Origin: Amylostereum areolatum
Lineage: Eukaryota > Basidiomycota > Agaricomycetes > Russulales > Stereaceae
DNA: 64,000 bases
Assembly: GCA_012932865.1 (NCBI GenBank)
Contig: SAXG01000017.1
Coordinates: 434,001 to 498,000, forward strand
Direction: 5' to 3'
The stretch's first letter is position 1. Each line of letters starts with the position of its first letter. The notes under the pieces were generated by a model, which ran no database searches, was not told where the DNA came from, and worked only from the letters and a program-made list of their open reading frames with translations. Below, one piece after another: positions 9,682 through 20,949 of the stretch. A program made the position numbers and the translations under genes.

Positions 9682-11748
9682 ATGTCTGGCTGGTCCTCCT
9701 GGTGTGAGCTTACCTGTCTCTCCCATCGTGTAAGACTCGGCTTCATCGCTCACGGGGTTTGCAGACAACAACCAATATTCCATGTGGAACCGCACCCGTC
9801 GACTTCAAGTTGCTCCTTACCTCGCTCGCACAGAAACCAACACCTCTCGCAACGCAACTACCATGGCGACTACTCATGAACAAACCCAGGATGCAATAAT
9901 CGACATGGATTCTGGTAAAGAGAAGAAACAAGACACCCTCTTTGGCCCCAACATCGGTATCGTGAACGGAGGTCCTAAATGGACGGATGCCGTTGACAAC
10001 GAGAAGAGGCCAAGCACGGACGAGCTCACCCCAGATATAGTAAAAGGCTGGATCGAGAAGAGCAAAGAGGTACGTCTCAGTATCTCTAGCAGTGCAACAG
10101 TGTCTCTGATGTCGCTGCCCAGTCCGTTCAACCGACAACTACGCTCCAAGCCCTTGTCAACCTCAAACGCCCCACACTCCGACTGTCCCCCCTTGAGATA
10201 TCTCCCTCCGACGACCCGGACCACGCTGAGTCTCATCACCACCACGCTTTGGAGTTCGAGTTCGACTGCGACGCTCCCAAGTGCGCTATCTCCGTTCATG
10301 TTATCCTCCCTTCCCAGGAGCAGACCGGGAAGGCCAACGCAAAGGGTTCTCGCATGCTTGTATACGAATCCAACCTCGAAGGTGGTTTCGGGCGAGACCT
10401 CAAGTTGGCAGATGGTGCGACGCTCGAGTTAGGCCGATTCGAGCCCGCCACCCCCGAGATGCCCGCATCTTCGAAGACCGACTCACCGACGGTTGGAGCC
10501 TCTCCAGTGCTCCCCGAACTCGTCTCCCAACCTGCTGAACCTGACCGAAAGCATCGGTTCACAGCCGCGTTTCGCAGACGTACCAACCAGCACCGTTCCG
10601 TGTCGGGCCCTGCTATCGCCGTCGTAGACGCTGAAGCTCAGCCTCCAACTGGTGACGAGGAGAAGATCAAAGAGGACAAGGATGAGAACTCCGACGAAGG
10701 CGTCCGCGTCGTTATTCAGCTGACCGCTCTGAATGAAGATGGAACCCGTGTCCAGCCACTCAACGAGCAGTTTACGTATCTGCATGTTGTGCGTTTCGGC
10801 GCGCGTTCTTCCGAAGGCCCAGACACACGCCCTTGGATGGTTAAGGTGGTGAAGCGAGAGGCCACGGTGAGCATTTCCCCTTCTTTTTTGGACATGGTAC
10901 TCACGCCGCTGCGCGTGCCAGATTGGACCGCACACCTTTCACCTGCATGAAATCTATGGACTCTCGTCATCCTCTTCCTCACACACGCACCCTCCCGCGG
11001 CTCCACTTCCTGAGACCCACACCTACCCTCCGGTTTCTCCTACGGTTCCCCTGCCACAGCACGATGATGAACCGTCGTCGGAGTGCCTTCTTTGCCTTAG
11101 CTCTCCCAGAGAGGTTGTCCTTCTTCCCTGCCGCCATCTTGTTGCTTGCAAGGAATGTGCAATCAACATGGTCGAGTTTGGAGCGGGTGGGAACATTGTT
11201 CATAACGAGGAGGCGACTGCGGCCACTGAAGCGACCACGGATCCTGCACCCGCTGAAGACTCGGCAGGTGAAGGTCAGGCTGCGATGACGAGCGAAGGAT
11301 CCCCGGCCGTTACTTCCGGTACGGATGCCGACCCTCAAACTTCGAACGCTCCTCCCGCTTCAGGCGGTGAAGCCGCTACGACGGTACCATCGATTCCACA
11401 AATAACCCCAGTTCCCGCCCATTCCCGCAGGAAGCGTCGCGCCAAGGGATGGTTCTGCCCCGTTTGCCGTCAGCGTGAGTGGTGTTTCTTTTTGACAGGG
11501 AATCTTCTCACTCAACCACGGCGTCTTGCTTTTTAGCCTACACGTCTCTACTGAGGATTACGACCACTCCGCCATCCCAGGAGGAAATGGAAGGCAAGCG
11601 TATCTCGACTTCGACGATCGATCATCCTTTGTCACCCGTCGCTCCGGCCGAAGGAGAGGAGGTGCAGGCGCGGAGCTCATTGCGGCCGTCATTCTTGCCC
11701 AGCATCTCCCGTTCGTCGCTCCGTACCGACCCTGCCACGATCGTTTGA
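9682..11748 (+). CDS. MGRN1/RNF157-like RING-type E3 ubiquitin ligase
   Basis: Five exons: 9682-9703, 9765-10069, 10123-10866, 10922-11474 and 11537-11748, 611 codons plus stop. The middle region (FEFDCDAPKCAISVHVILP, then VVIQLTALNEDG and IGPHTFHLHEIYG) matches the domain that precedes the RING in mahogunin-type ligases. The RING starts CLLCLSSPREVVLLPCRH with CKEC, and ends GWFCPVCRQPYTSLLRI. Between the CKEC pair and the CPVC pair lies an insertion of roughly 100 residues, rich in Ala, Thr, Glu and Pro, far longer than the usual RING loop. Family members transfer ubiquitin with an E2 partner, often at endosomal or plasma membranes; an N-terminal myristoylation glycine is not present here (MSGWSS). 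Exon 1 is only 22 nt. Confidence 0.88.
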
Positions 11749-12063
11749 AAGAGAGCGATTGTTAGGTGTTGTACGATAGGTAGGGTAGTGTGTATCAAAG
11801 AGTATCCCCCAGAGTGTATCATTGCGTTTTCACTTCGTGTTGGGCCGTCCCACTGTTGTTCTTTCGTCCTTATTTATGTTCATGTCCGGTCGTATATGCG
11901 TGTACCGATGAGTTTACTTTCTGCGAATGACATTGATGATTATTTTGACCAAGTCTTCACTCAGAAATCACTGAGTGAAATTGAAACGTGTGACCGTGCG
12001 ACTTTGAGGAGACCCGCCAGGCCAGACGCAACCCTCCGTTGCAGCCTTGAAGTCCATTTGTTC
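11749..12063. other. Intergenic, about 315 bp
   Basis: An open frame runs upstream of the next start codon from 11788, but its content (VRSYMRVPMS...) looks non-conserved. The ATG at 12064 gives a better mitochondrial presequence. Probably 3' UTR of the RING gene plus promoter. Confidence 0.4.
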
Positions 12064-14374
12064 ATGACGGCGCTGGCCCTGCCGCATGGCTTCGCACAGA
12101 GGCTGTCTACACTATGGCGAATCCGCCCACCGACATTCGCTACACCCCTCAAAACGTTCAGCACGTCCCTCACCTTGGTTGGCGAAGACACACCCGCCAT
12201 GATCGCTCTCCGTCGTATCCCTTACCCTTCCGTACCCCTCGACACTTCTCTTTTTGAAGAGTGGTCCGAAGACTACGCTGCTGCCGATCTTCTGGCCCAC
12301 ACAAGCATCGAATCAAAGCCGCTTGCGCAGGAGAGCCATCCCAGTCTCGCGTTGGAGCAACTTGTGGAGGCCCAGAGTTATGCCGATGCGGAGGAGGTGC
12401 GCGCAGAGCTCGTTCAAGCTGGCGTCAATATCCGCCCCCACCCCGCATACTACTACGCTGCTCTCTGGGTGCTACAGAACCATGCACCCGACGGACGCGA
12501 TGTCGCGTTTGCCAACTGGTGGTCCCTCCTCCCTCCCGCACATGCTCCCGACGCCCGAACCATGTTTTTGGGAGTTCGTCGCGCGCTCTTCTTCCGTGCC
12601 GACCTCGACCTCGAGACCATCATGCGCTTTGCGCTCATATCTGCATCCAAGGGCTACGCGCGCAAGGTCGGGCCATGGGTCATTGGTCATATCGCTCGGT
12701 TTGCAAAACCTGCACAGACGGCCCAGTTCCTCGAGGATTTCCTGGTCGAGGCTAACGGTTATGCGCAATCTGTGCCAGAGACGGGCCAACGTAAGGAGAG
12801 CGAAAAACGATGGTGGAGTTTGGCGGTACGGACGCACTGCATCACAGGCAGACCGGAGGCCGCGTTCGACCTTCTCAAGAAAGGACTGGAGCGCGGTGTG
12901 TCCATCAGGACATTCACATATCGCTTTCTGCTGGGCCTCCTTCAAAACAGGGGGGACAGCGTGCGGGCGGCGGAACTGGAGAAGTTGTTTGGGGGAGTGG
13001 GCTTGACGGTGGCAAAGGCGATATTTCCAGCTTCTTTTCCGGAACTCAAGCCGTTGCCTCCTATATCCGGGCGCAACAGCGTTAGCGTCAACACGTCGAT
13101 CGTGCTGAAACACCTCATACGACAGCTCAAAGGCTTGGAGTCTGCTCGTGCGACAGACATCGTCCCGTTCTTTCAACTTTACAAAGACGACCATCGCGGG
13201 GGGCTACCCATCATGCAACTGCGTTCGCGGGCGTACCGGCTATCTATCACGTCCCTCTCAACCGTGATGCTCGCTGAACTCTTGCACCACTTCCACCAAG
13301 GAGAGTATCGCCACCTTTTATACGTGTTTTACAATATGTTCTACGTGACCGGCGTCCCGAAGCGGGAGGTGAAGATGCGTCTGTACACAAGGGAGGACTA
13401 CCCGGAGGAAGACAGACTACACTCAAAGAACCTCCCAGCACGCATCAAGCGCACGACATTCAACCTCCCGGAGAAGCTCTGGCCCACGTCATACCACACC
13501 TCGCTGGTGTGGGGTTCCCTCGTCCGTCTAGCCGGAATTTCCCGGGAGGTCGAGTGGTTGTACTTGAAGCTCATAAGGCACACCAACCCTGGCCAACGTC
13601 GGGCTTGGGCCCTTGGGGTGACCCCCGCCAAACGACACGATCCAGGTTATGACGCTTCACTGGAGATTGGAGCTTCCCCTATACAGGCCTACGACGCGAC
13701 GCACTTCCAGTGGTTCTTTCACGCCCCCACACCCGATGCCTTCCAGCCTGATCCGCACCGCGCGATGGCCATCCTCCACGACATGGAAGTGCGTGGAATC
13801 CAACCGAGCTTACACAACCTAGCAACCGTGGCCGGAATTCAGGCAAAGCACGGGGACCCCCAACTCGCGCTGAAGCTGCTAGAGCGGATTGACGAGATGT
13901 GTTTGCAAAATGGCACGGTCGAATCATGGTTCGATCGTGAGATTGCGCAGGAGGATGCTGAGGAATACGACCTTGAAGAGGACGAGGAAGACGCCTACTC
14001 GCAGAATCCAACGCGTCTTATCGCATACACCGCGGTCTTTCGCGGGTTTATCGACCGCCAACTGCTGGAACACGCCCAATCCATTGGGGCCAAAATCGAG
14101 GACGAGCTGCAGTATGTACCCGGGGCAAACGCGCGCACGGACGATGCGTTCACGTGGCTGGGGGCTTTGGAGGAAGCCATGGATCCCGAGACCGGGGTCC
14201 GCCTTCGTGCTGGGCTCAAACACGATCTTTCACAGGTGAGACTCACATATTCTCTGCCATCATCGGCGTCGGATTGACGCGGCAAAACTTTGTCTTCAGT
14301 ACCTAGAGCCCAAAGGCAACCCTTCGGCGTCGGAGACGATCCCTCTATCGCGTGGCACCCCCCGCCGTCGCTGA
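12064..14374 (+). CDS. Large helical-repeat (PPR-like) protein, probably mitochondrial
   Basis: Exon 1 is 12064-14235 and exon 2 is 14300-14374; the 64-nt intron (GTGAGA...TTCAG) replaces a read-through that would stop at 14277. The product is 748 residues. The first 45 residues are rich in Arg, Leu, Ser and Thr and almost free of acids, which fits a mitochondrial targeting sequence and is why the ATG at 12064 was preferred to 11788. The rest is almost all helical, with degenerate repeats resembling pentatricopeptide units (for example around SYADAEEVRAELVQAG, and RAMAILHDMEVRGIQPS near the C terminus). PPR proteins bind organellar RNA; the specific role is unknown. An acidic stretch (EEYDLEEDEEDAY) lies near the end. 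It is tail-to-tail with the kinase gene. Confidence 0.75.
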
Positions 14375-14801
14375 TTTGATACATCCTAGTTGTCCGGTCG
14401 TCTTGAGCGGCTTCACAGGTGAACCAACCGTTCGCGGATAGCCCCGACTCCGTGGTGACCCTCAAAGTCTGCCCAAGATCCAAACGGGAAACCGAGTGGT
14501 CGGGTCTTCGGAATGATGGAGGGCGAGGGTGTATCTCTGCCAGCGTGTATGCATATCGACAATTGTTCGTCTGCGATCAACGCGGCGAGACGCTGAAAGA
14601 GAAAACGTTCGTTCCATCATGTGGGGTCTACAAAACCACGGGGGCTAGTGATACAAGCGCGGGGATAGCAATACAGGTAGTACATCTGTATATCGTACAA
14701 AGTGTAGTGATGTCTGGTATACAAGGATCGTGAAATGGTAGTGATGTCCGATTCAATCGTCGTGAAAAAAATAGAGGAGAATATGATAAAGGGAATGTCT
14801 T
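14375..14801. other. Convergent intergenic region
   Basis: About 430 bp between two stop codons, with AT-rich sequence (ATATCG, ATACAAG, AAAAAAATAGAGG) expected of 3' UTRs and polyadenylation regions. No gene was found. Confidence 0.4.
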
Positions 14802-17666
14802 CTATGCGATGTCCATAACGTCCTCCTGCCTCACGAACTCGAATTCCAATGCCGGTGACTGCATAGCATCCATGCGCCACTCCTCCCTCAGGCGATAGTA
14901 CACCATCCTGAAGGTTGATGTCGCTCCCCTCTCTTGAACAAGCACCATCACGCATTGGTACGGGCCTGTGGGTGCGAGCGCAGCCCCCTTCCGCGGCGGC
15001 GAAGCGACGCCTTGAATTCCAGAGTTCGAGAGTGATGAGATGAATTCGGTACGGAAACGCACACCCTTGATAAGTATGGCCCCCGTCGCGGGGTCATACG
15101 CCTCGGGTACGCGGCAATGAAGCACGCCGTCAACCGCCTCCCACTGCACGTTGCACTTGGAGAGGAGACGTAGACCCTCCGCGCGGGTTCGATCAAGGCC
15201 GTCGAGGGAATGAAGCGCATAAACCTGCGCTTTCCAGGTAAAAAGGTTCGAGAACCAGCCTTTGAACTCGCCCACCACCGGAGAGCCGATAATGGGCGAC
15301 TTCTGCGAAGCGAACGTTGGTGAATCGGGCCCCTGGGAACGGCTGTCTGTGAAGTCGAGGGGGTGGGCTATAAGGGGAGTTGAGAATGTGCTTGATGGGC
15401 ATGTGGATTGGATAGCTTACGTTTTCCTTTGCGCTCTTTCCGAGCAGGCTGCCCGCGCTGCAGTCTATCCGAACTCGTCATGTTGACCAGATTGCGGCCC
15501 ATAGCGTTCTTGCCCAAACCTAGACCCGCAAACGCCTGCCCATCGTCCACCTCCAGATAAGTCCCCCGCCTGCCGGGCATTCGTACGTTCTCTTTATCCA
15601 GATAATACTCGTCGCTTGAGCGTGATACGACGCTGGGCGTTTCCGAGGAAGTGTACTCGGAGGAGGAACGGACGGCGCTCTCTAGAGCTTCGGCACGCGC
15701 TTGAACCTGCGCGCGTGCGTAATCAGCACTGAGCACATTCATACGGCCTGCGACGTCATCCATGGTACGTTGGAATGACTGGTTCGTAACACGGGGAGCG
15801 TTGATGGGACTGAAGGTCAGAACAGGGGCAGGAGGCGACATCGTAGGCGGAGATAATGCGAACGAGGTGCGTCCGGGAGGTGCTGACATGGGGGTTTGGA
15901 ACGGATCTATTTGCGAGCGTGTTTCATAGGAACCATGCATAGTGCGCTGGGCGTGGCGGTCGACAATCGGACCATTCTGACCCTGGCCGGCCTGGCTGGA
16001 AGAGCGGTAGGGGTTGGCAGCAAAGAAAGACGAACGATGACCAGTGACGGGAGCCGTTTGTGCACTGATTACGGAACTAGTCGGATCTTGACCTCCAGTT
16101 GGAATCAGGTCAGTTGGGTGAATTCCCATCGGGGTGGACATGGGACGAGGACGGTGGCCGCGCGGCCCTGCCGGCGTTATGGGACGAGACCGACGAGCAG
16201 GGGACATGGAGTTTTGTGAGTTCTGCGTTCCATGAGCTGACTGGCAATTGGCGGGGGCCGTCTGGTTGCGTTCCATAGCTGGTGCCTTGGGAGAGAGCAT
16301 GATATGGGAAGATGAGCCAAGACTGACAGGGCGATCCTTCTTAGACAGGGGAGACATGTATAGCTTCGTGATAGCCTTGGCACGTGGGGTATTCACTGGC
16401 TCGTCAACGTCCATGAAAATGCCATGGCCTTCCAGAGTTCGTTGACGGTGGACCTTCAGAAGGAAGTAGAATGCCTTTGCGAGGGTTCCTTCACCCGCGG
16501 GGCTGAGGAGTTCGGACTTGACACTTTCGGCGCCAGCGTGACGACCCCAGACAACGCACAGGAATTCGAGAATATCGGGGTCGATGTGGGCTGCGGAACG
16601 AAGAGGCCTAGCCAGCTCGGCCACAGAGGGGGCAGGTACGTAGAGAATTCCGGGGGTATCATTGGAGAGCCAAGGGTGGGTCAAAAGTTCAGACATCTGG
16701 GGAGCTGAATCAGAGAGCTGGCTATACGCACGGGGAGACCGATAGCAACTCACAGTTATCCGCTGCGAGACATCGACGACCAGCATACGATATAAAAGAT
16801 CTTTTGCCTGCGGATCGACCCAGGCCGGCATTTCGAAGCGGCCCTTCTTGACTTTGCTCAAGAGAGTCCGGACGTCTTTGTCATCGAAAGGGAGACGGCC
16901 AGTGAGAAGGGCGAAAAGAATGACTCCGCAGCTCCAGATGTCAGTCGCAGTACCCTGGTATTTGTGTCCGTTGACGATCTCCGGGCTGGCGTAATGAGGG
17001 CTTCCGCAGCTAGTGTCGAGTTCGAGGACTAGGAGGTGCAAACGTGGCCATTCCCCAGTCGGCTATTTTGATAAGAGGAGGGTTGAGAGAATGGATAAGT
17101 ATGTTCTCCGGTTTGAGATCGCGGTGGATGATGGAAAAGGCATGAGCATAGCTTAGGCCGTAGACGATCTGCTTGAAATAAGCGAGGGCCTCGAGGGGGG
17201 GTAGCTTTCCACGGTTGACGATAAAGTCGAACAGTTCGCCGCCTTCGACGTACTCGAGAATGAGGTAGAGCTCTTGATCGCCCTCGTAAACGTCGTATAT
17301 GCGCATGATGTTTGGATGATTCATGAGTTTCATCATGGTGATCTCTTTGTCGATCCCGAGTCGCTGCTTGTCGAACTTTTGAAGCCGGCTGTTGAGTGAA
17401 ACGTGGGAGGAGAAAACCATGTCGAGGGAGAGGATCTTGACTGCAGCGAGCTGGCCGGTCTTGCAATGTTTTGCGATTTTGACGTGCCCGCTGGCGCCCT
17501 TTCCGACACATTCACCCATGATCCAGGGGCCGACGTACTTTGCGTCTTGAGGATATTCGAAGGCGCCGTCGACGGCGGCGGCCTTCTCCTTTTGCCAGCG
17601 GGTGCCGTACTGGGCCGTGTAGCGGACGGGAGGAGCACGCGGGGGGCTGTCGGAGACGCGAGACAT
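14802..17666 (-). CDS. Gin4/Hsl1/Nim1-family Ser/Thr protein kinase, with an apparent frameshift in the activation loop
   Basis: Minus strand, exons 17666-16754, 16696-15421 and 15367-14802, about 917 residues after allowing for one base. The N-terminal kinase domain has the glycine loop GKGASGHV (residues about 55-62), Lys77 in AAVK, HRDLKPEN at about 181-188 and the substrate-loop block CGSPHYASPEIV. The DFG motif reads DWG (about 203-205). The tail is Ser/Pro-rich, and the last 150 residues resemble the fungal kinase-associated C-terminal domain. Relatives monitor septins and bud or septum morphogenesis and control Swe1/Wee1. Directly after DWGMATFAPP the frame must shift by one base to reach LELDTSCGSPHY; an extra G in the pair 17026-17027 (plus strand) explains it. 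The 57-nt intron at 16697-16753 is in frame and stop-free. The start at 17666 was chosen over an in-frame ATG at 17714. Confidence 0.88.
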
Positions 17667-18342
17667 GAGAGAAAACGAGAAGACAGATGAGATAGAAAGT
17701 GTGTGATATATCAAAGAGGCGGGTGTGATGTAGAAGTTGAAAAGGAGAAAGAGTAAGATGGAGGAAAGGGAAGGGAGAGACGGCGGGAGTGAGGTTGGAC
17801 CTCAGCGGTGTGGGCCACGTGATCGTGATCGATGACGCACGATGCAATCTTATCTAATCTTGTGGTTGGGGTCGCCCTGGGGCCTGTCTCGCCCGCGGAT
17901 GGTCGCGCAGTCATCCACGACGTCTGAACGAAAAGTCGAGAACACTGCCAGCAGCTGGAGAATACATCTGGCATTGAAGAGAAAAGAAAGTTGGGGCCAT
18001 GATGTGTCAATTGCGCAGGCTCGGGGAGGGCAGACCGTCCAGAATAGTCACTGATCAGCATGATGACCGGCGCCGAAGTAGTTTCCAATTGGGACCGTGT
18101 GCGAACAGGTGCGAACCGACTTCGCGCCTTTCTTCCGCCCTCGACAGTCCCCGCCAGCACTCGACGACCGTTCTTTCCCTCGTCCTCGTCGTCTGTCACG
18201 TTCATCTCCCCCTCGTCGTTTGCCTTCCCCGTCGGGAATCGAATCGGCTTGACGGCGTTATTGGAGCACACGCGCGCTCAGGCTATCTCGACCTAACCTC
18301 ACGCTCGAATAGCTCCACTTTCCTTCTTGCCTTTCCCTGACC
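17667..18342. promoter_or_regulatory. Bidirectional promoter region
   Basis: About 680 bp separate the start codons of the kinase (minus) and of the membrane protein (plus). It should contain both promoters. CT-rich runs lie next to each start. No specific binding site is claimed. Confidence 0.4.
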
Positions 18343-20037
18343 ATGGCCATCTTCCCTCGTCTCTTCCTCCCTTTCCTCCTCCCTTCCGTTTCCTTCGCAG
18401 CCTTCACTTGGAAATTCACTTCCACTCCCCATCAATGCCAGGACCTCTCAGTCTCGGTATCTGGCTCTGGCCAGCCTCCATACAGCCTTCTTATCATCCC
18501 CAGTGGTCCCACCATCCTTCCAAACGCCATCGAGGCTAGAACCATACAACAACACGACTTCGACGGCGACAGCACCACCCTCACTTTCAAGCTCAACTAC
18601 CCCGCAGATTCTGGCTTCGTCGCCGTCGTGAGTGTTCCCGCCTCTCGTATCTTCCCTCGGGTTTCTCCTCGGGTGATTCGCACATACCTTGTGTTGACCG
18701 CACCCATTGGGCCTATATTCTTCCATCACCACCGTGGGGCATCCCCGTGCCCACTGGTCTTTCCGATCGACCACCCAACTCCATGCCGCGCCTAGGCCAC
18801 TCCATTGAGAGACGCACACCCAGTCTTTCCTCACATGTTCGAGACTGCGATCGAACAACATGATTAACGGATTTTCGTTCTCCAGGTCAGCGACAAATCC
18901 GGGTTCGGCTCCGGCGGGACGACATTGCCCGCTACCGTGCTCAACTCGACCGACGCGAGCTGTTTCAACTCTACTACCTCCGTCTCGGCTCCTTGGGTGT
19001 TTAGCATCAACCCGATAGGTGGCCTCACAGAATGCCAGGCTACTCGATTCTACTGGAGAAACGACCTCACCAATGGGTACGTTCTAAAAATACTTACAAG
19101 CGCATACGCTTACCCCACGTCCCCAGCACCGTGCGGTTTGTCGGTATCATTCCTGGGGGACAATCGTTTGAGATCCCCGTGACGGGAGTGACCAACGATG
19201 CCAGTACCGGAACGGGCTTCAGCTGGACCCCAGACGTGCGCGCCGGCACGTCGATGCTGGTCGCTGCTGGAGATGACCGTGGCCTGGGCAAGGGTGGAAG
19301 TGCTTCTTACATCATCAATACCGGCACGAATGAGTCCTGCATCGTTAGCGACTCTCCGTCTTCGACCCCCGGGTCCCCCGCCGGCGGTTCTTATCCTACC
19401 AGCACCGATGGCTCACTTGTCGGTGGTGGAAACGCCAATGATACAGGGTAGGCACACCTTCTCCTCAGCTCAATCACGAAGCTGATTGTAAACCTACAGG
19501 GGTAGTAGCTCCTCCAACGTCGGCGCTATTGTCGGCGGTGTGGTCGGCGGTGTTGGTGGCTTGCTCATCATTCTTCTGGTTGCCCTCTTCTATCTCCGCC
19601 GCCGCCGTTTCACAAAGGCTACCAAGACGAGGCCTGTCAATATCCTTCAAGACGATGAGGACGATCGCCATCATCAGGGAGAGCTGCCAGAGTATTACGA
19701 GCCCGAACCCTTCTTGGTACCCGATCCCAGCGCAGCAACCTCCGACGGTGCATCGACTCATGATGGACAAACTCTCATGTCGGAACACATGTCTCGTCCG
19801 ATCACACCCGGACAACGCTCGATGACGGAGATGTCGACGACCACACGCAAGTCTGGCATGCCCCGGAGCTTACGACCGGTGAATATCGTGCAGCACGAGG
19901 ACGCAGGCCCTTCGGTGCCGCAGGGCGCGGAAGAACCGGAAACTGTCGAGTTGCCGCCGGCGTACACGCATATCCGCACTGCGAACTCCACCCCACAGGC
20001 CGAGAATCCTCCCCAAGTCCCCCCGACTGGGGCGTAG
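18343..20037 (+). CDS. Secreted-type I membrane protein with PY motif, fungal-specific
   Basis: Exons 18343-18627, 18886-19076, 19127-19447 and 19500-20037, 444 codons plus stop. It has a signal peptide (residues 1 to about 20, a hydrophobic run ending SFAAFTW), an extracellular domain with spaced Cys and several Asn-x-Ser/Thr sites, a Ser/Gly-rich stalk, one membrane segment (VGGVGGLLIILLVALFYL) followed by the stop-transfer RRRR, and an acidic cytoplasmic tail ending with a PPAY motif that could recruit a WW-domain ubiquitin ligase. The architecture is common in Agaricomycetes and recalls yeast Mid2/Wsc-type surface sensors, but no named domain was recognised. The first intron is 258 nt, much longer than the rest. 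Confidence 0.8.
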
Positions 20038-20949
20038 ATTTCCATACATGTATCGAAGACACGAAATGGCGTACAAGGCGTGTACATACACGCGACCATG
20101 TTTAAGGATACTTACCTCTTTCTTGCGCTTTATGTTTTACTTCTTGCTCTTGATACCCGTTTGCTTGACCACACCCACTTACCCACGTTGGTTGGTTCTC
20201 AGCTGACGGATTGACGTGCCCCATCGGGTGCTCCTCACTCGAATTCTATGTTGCCGTAGCCCTTCTCCGAGGGACAAAACACATGGACCTGGCACGGACC
20301 GTCCCAATTGACTCTACTACTACCCTACTCGACACCTTCGTACTCTGACGCATCGTATGATATCACCCTCAACCAACCCCTCCGTGCTTCACTTCTTTCC
20401 ACTCCACACCTTCTGACCTCGGACTTGCCGCTTACGTTCGTCCTCGTCGCTACGCTTTTAGTATCCTACCTTATTGGTTATTTTCCCTCTCAAGCTTCTT
20501 TCGCAATCTTTTGTGGGTCTCTTATAGCACCGTTTAGCTTTCGTTGGCCCATACCATGTAATTTATTGTTACGTCACGAACCTGCGTCGCTGAGTTGAAT
20601 GGGCTCGTTGCAGTCAAGAAGGGCTATGCATGATGTTCAAGTACCATTCGGGTAGGCGGCGCCCTTTGGATCCCCTCGCTTCCGCTTGTGGTCGTCGCCT
20701 CGTGGGGCATTGTGCAATTCCTAGGAACACCTGCTGTGTATCTTGCTGTGGGCAGCTAGCCTAGACAATGGCTCTTATCGCAGAATTACATAATCCTACA
20801 GGGAGCTGAGACCGAAATTCAACCAAATTCCGCTCAACGCGACTTCGACTTCGCGACGCTCGTGCCTCTGAGTCTGCACTCCTCTCCGCATACACCCCCT
20901 CGACACGCTCTTTGGCTCTTGAAGACTACATCATACTGTAGGACCCAGA
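20038..20949. other. Intergenic, about 910 bp
   Basis: 3' flank of the membrane protein and promoter of SWI3. A 96-codon frame at 20308-20598 is Leu/Ser-rich with no family resemblance and was not accepted. No repeats or RNA genes were seen. Confidence 0.4.

Noticed and set aside
11788..12063. Upstream extension of the helical-repeat protein to 11788
   Set aside because: In frame but not protein-like, and it would bury the mitochondrial presequence that starts at 12064.
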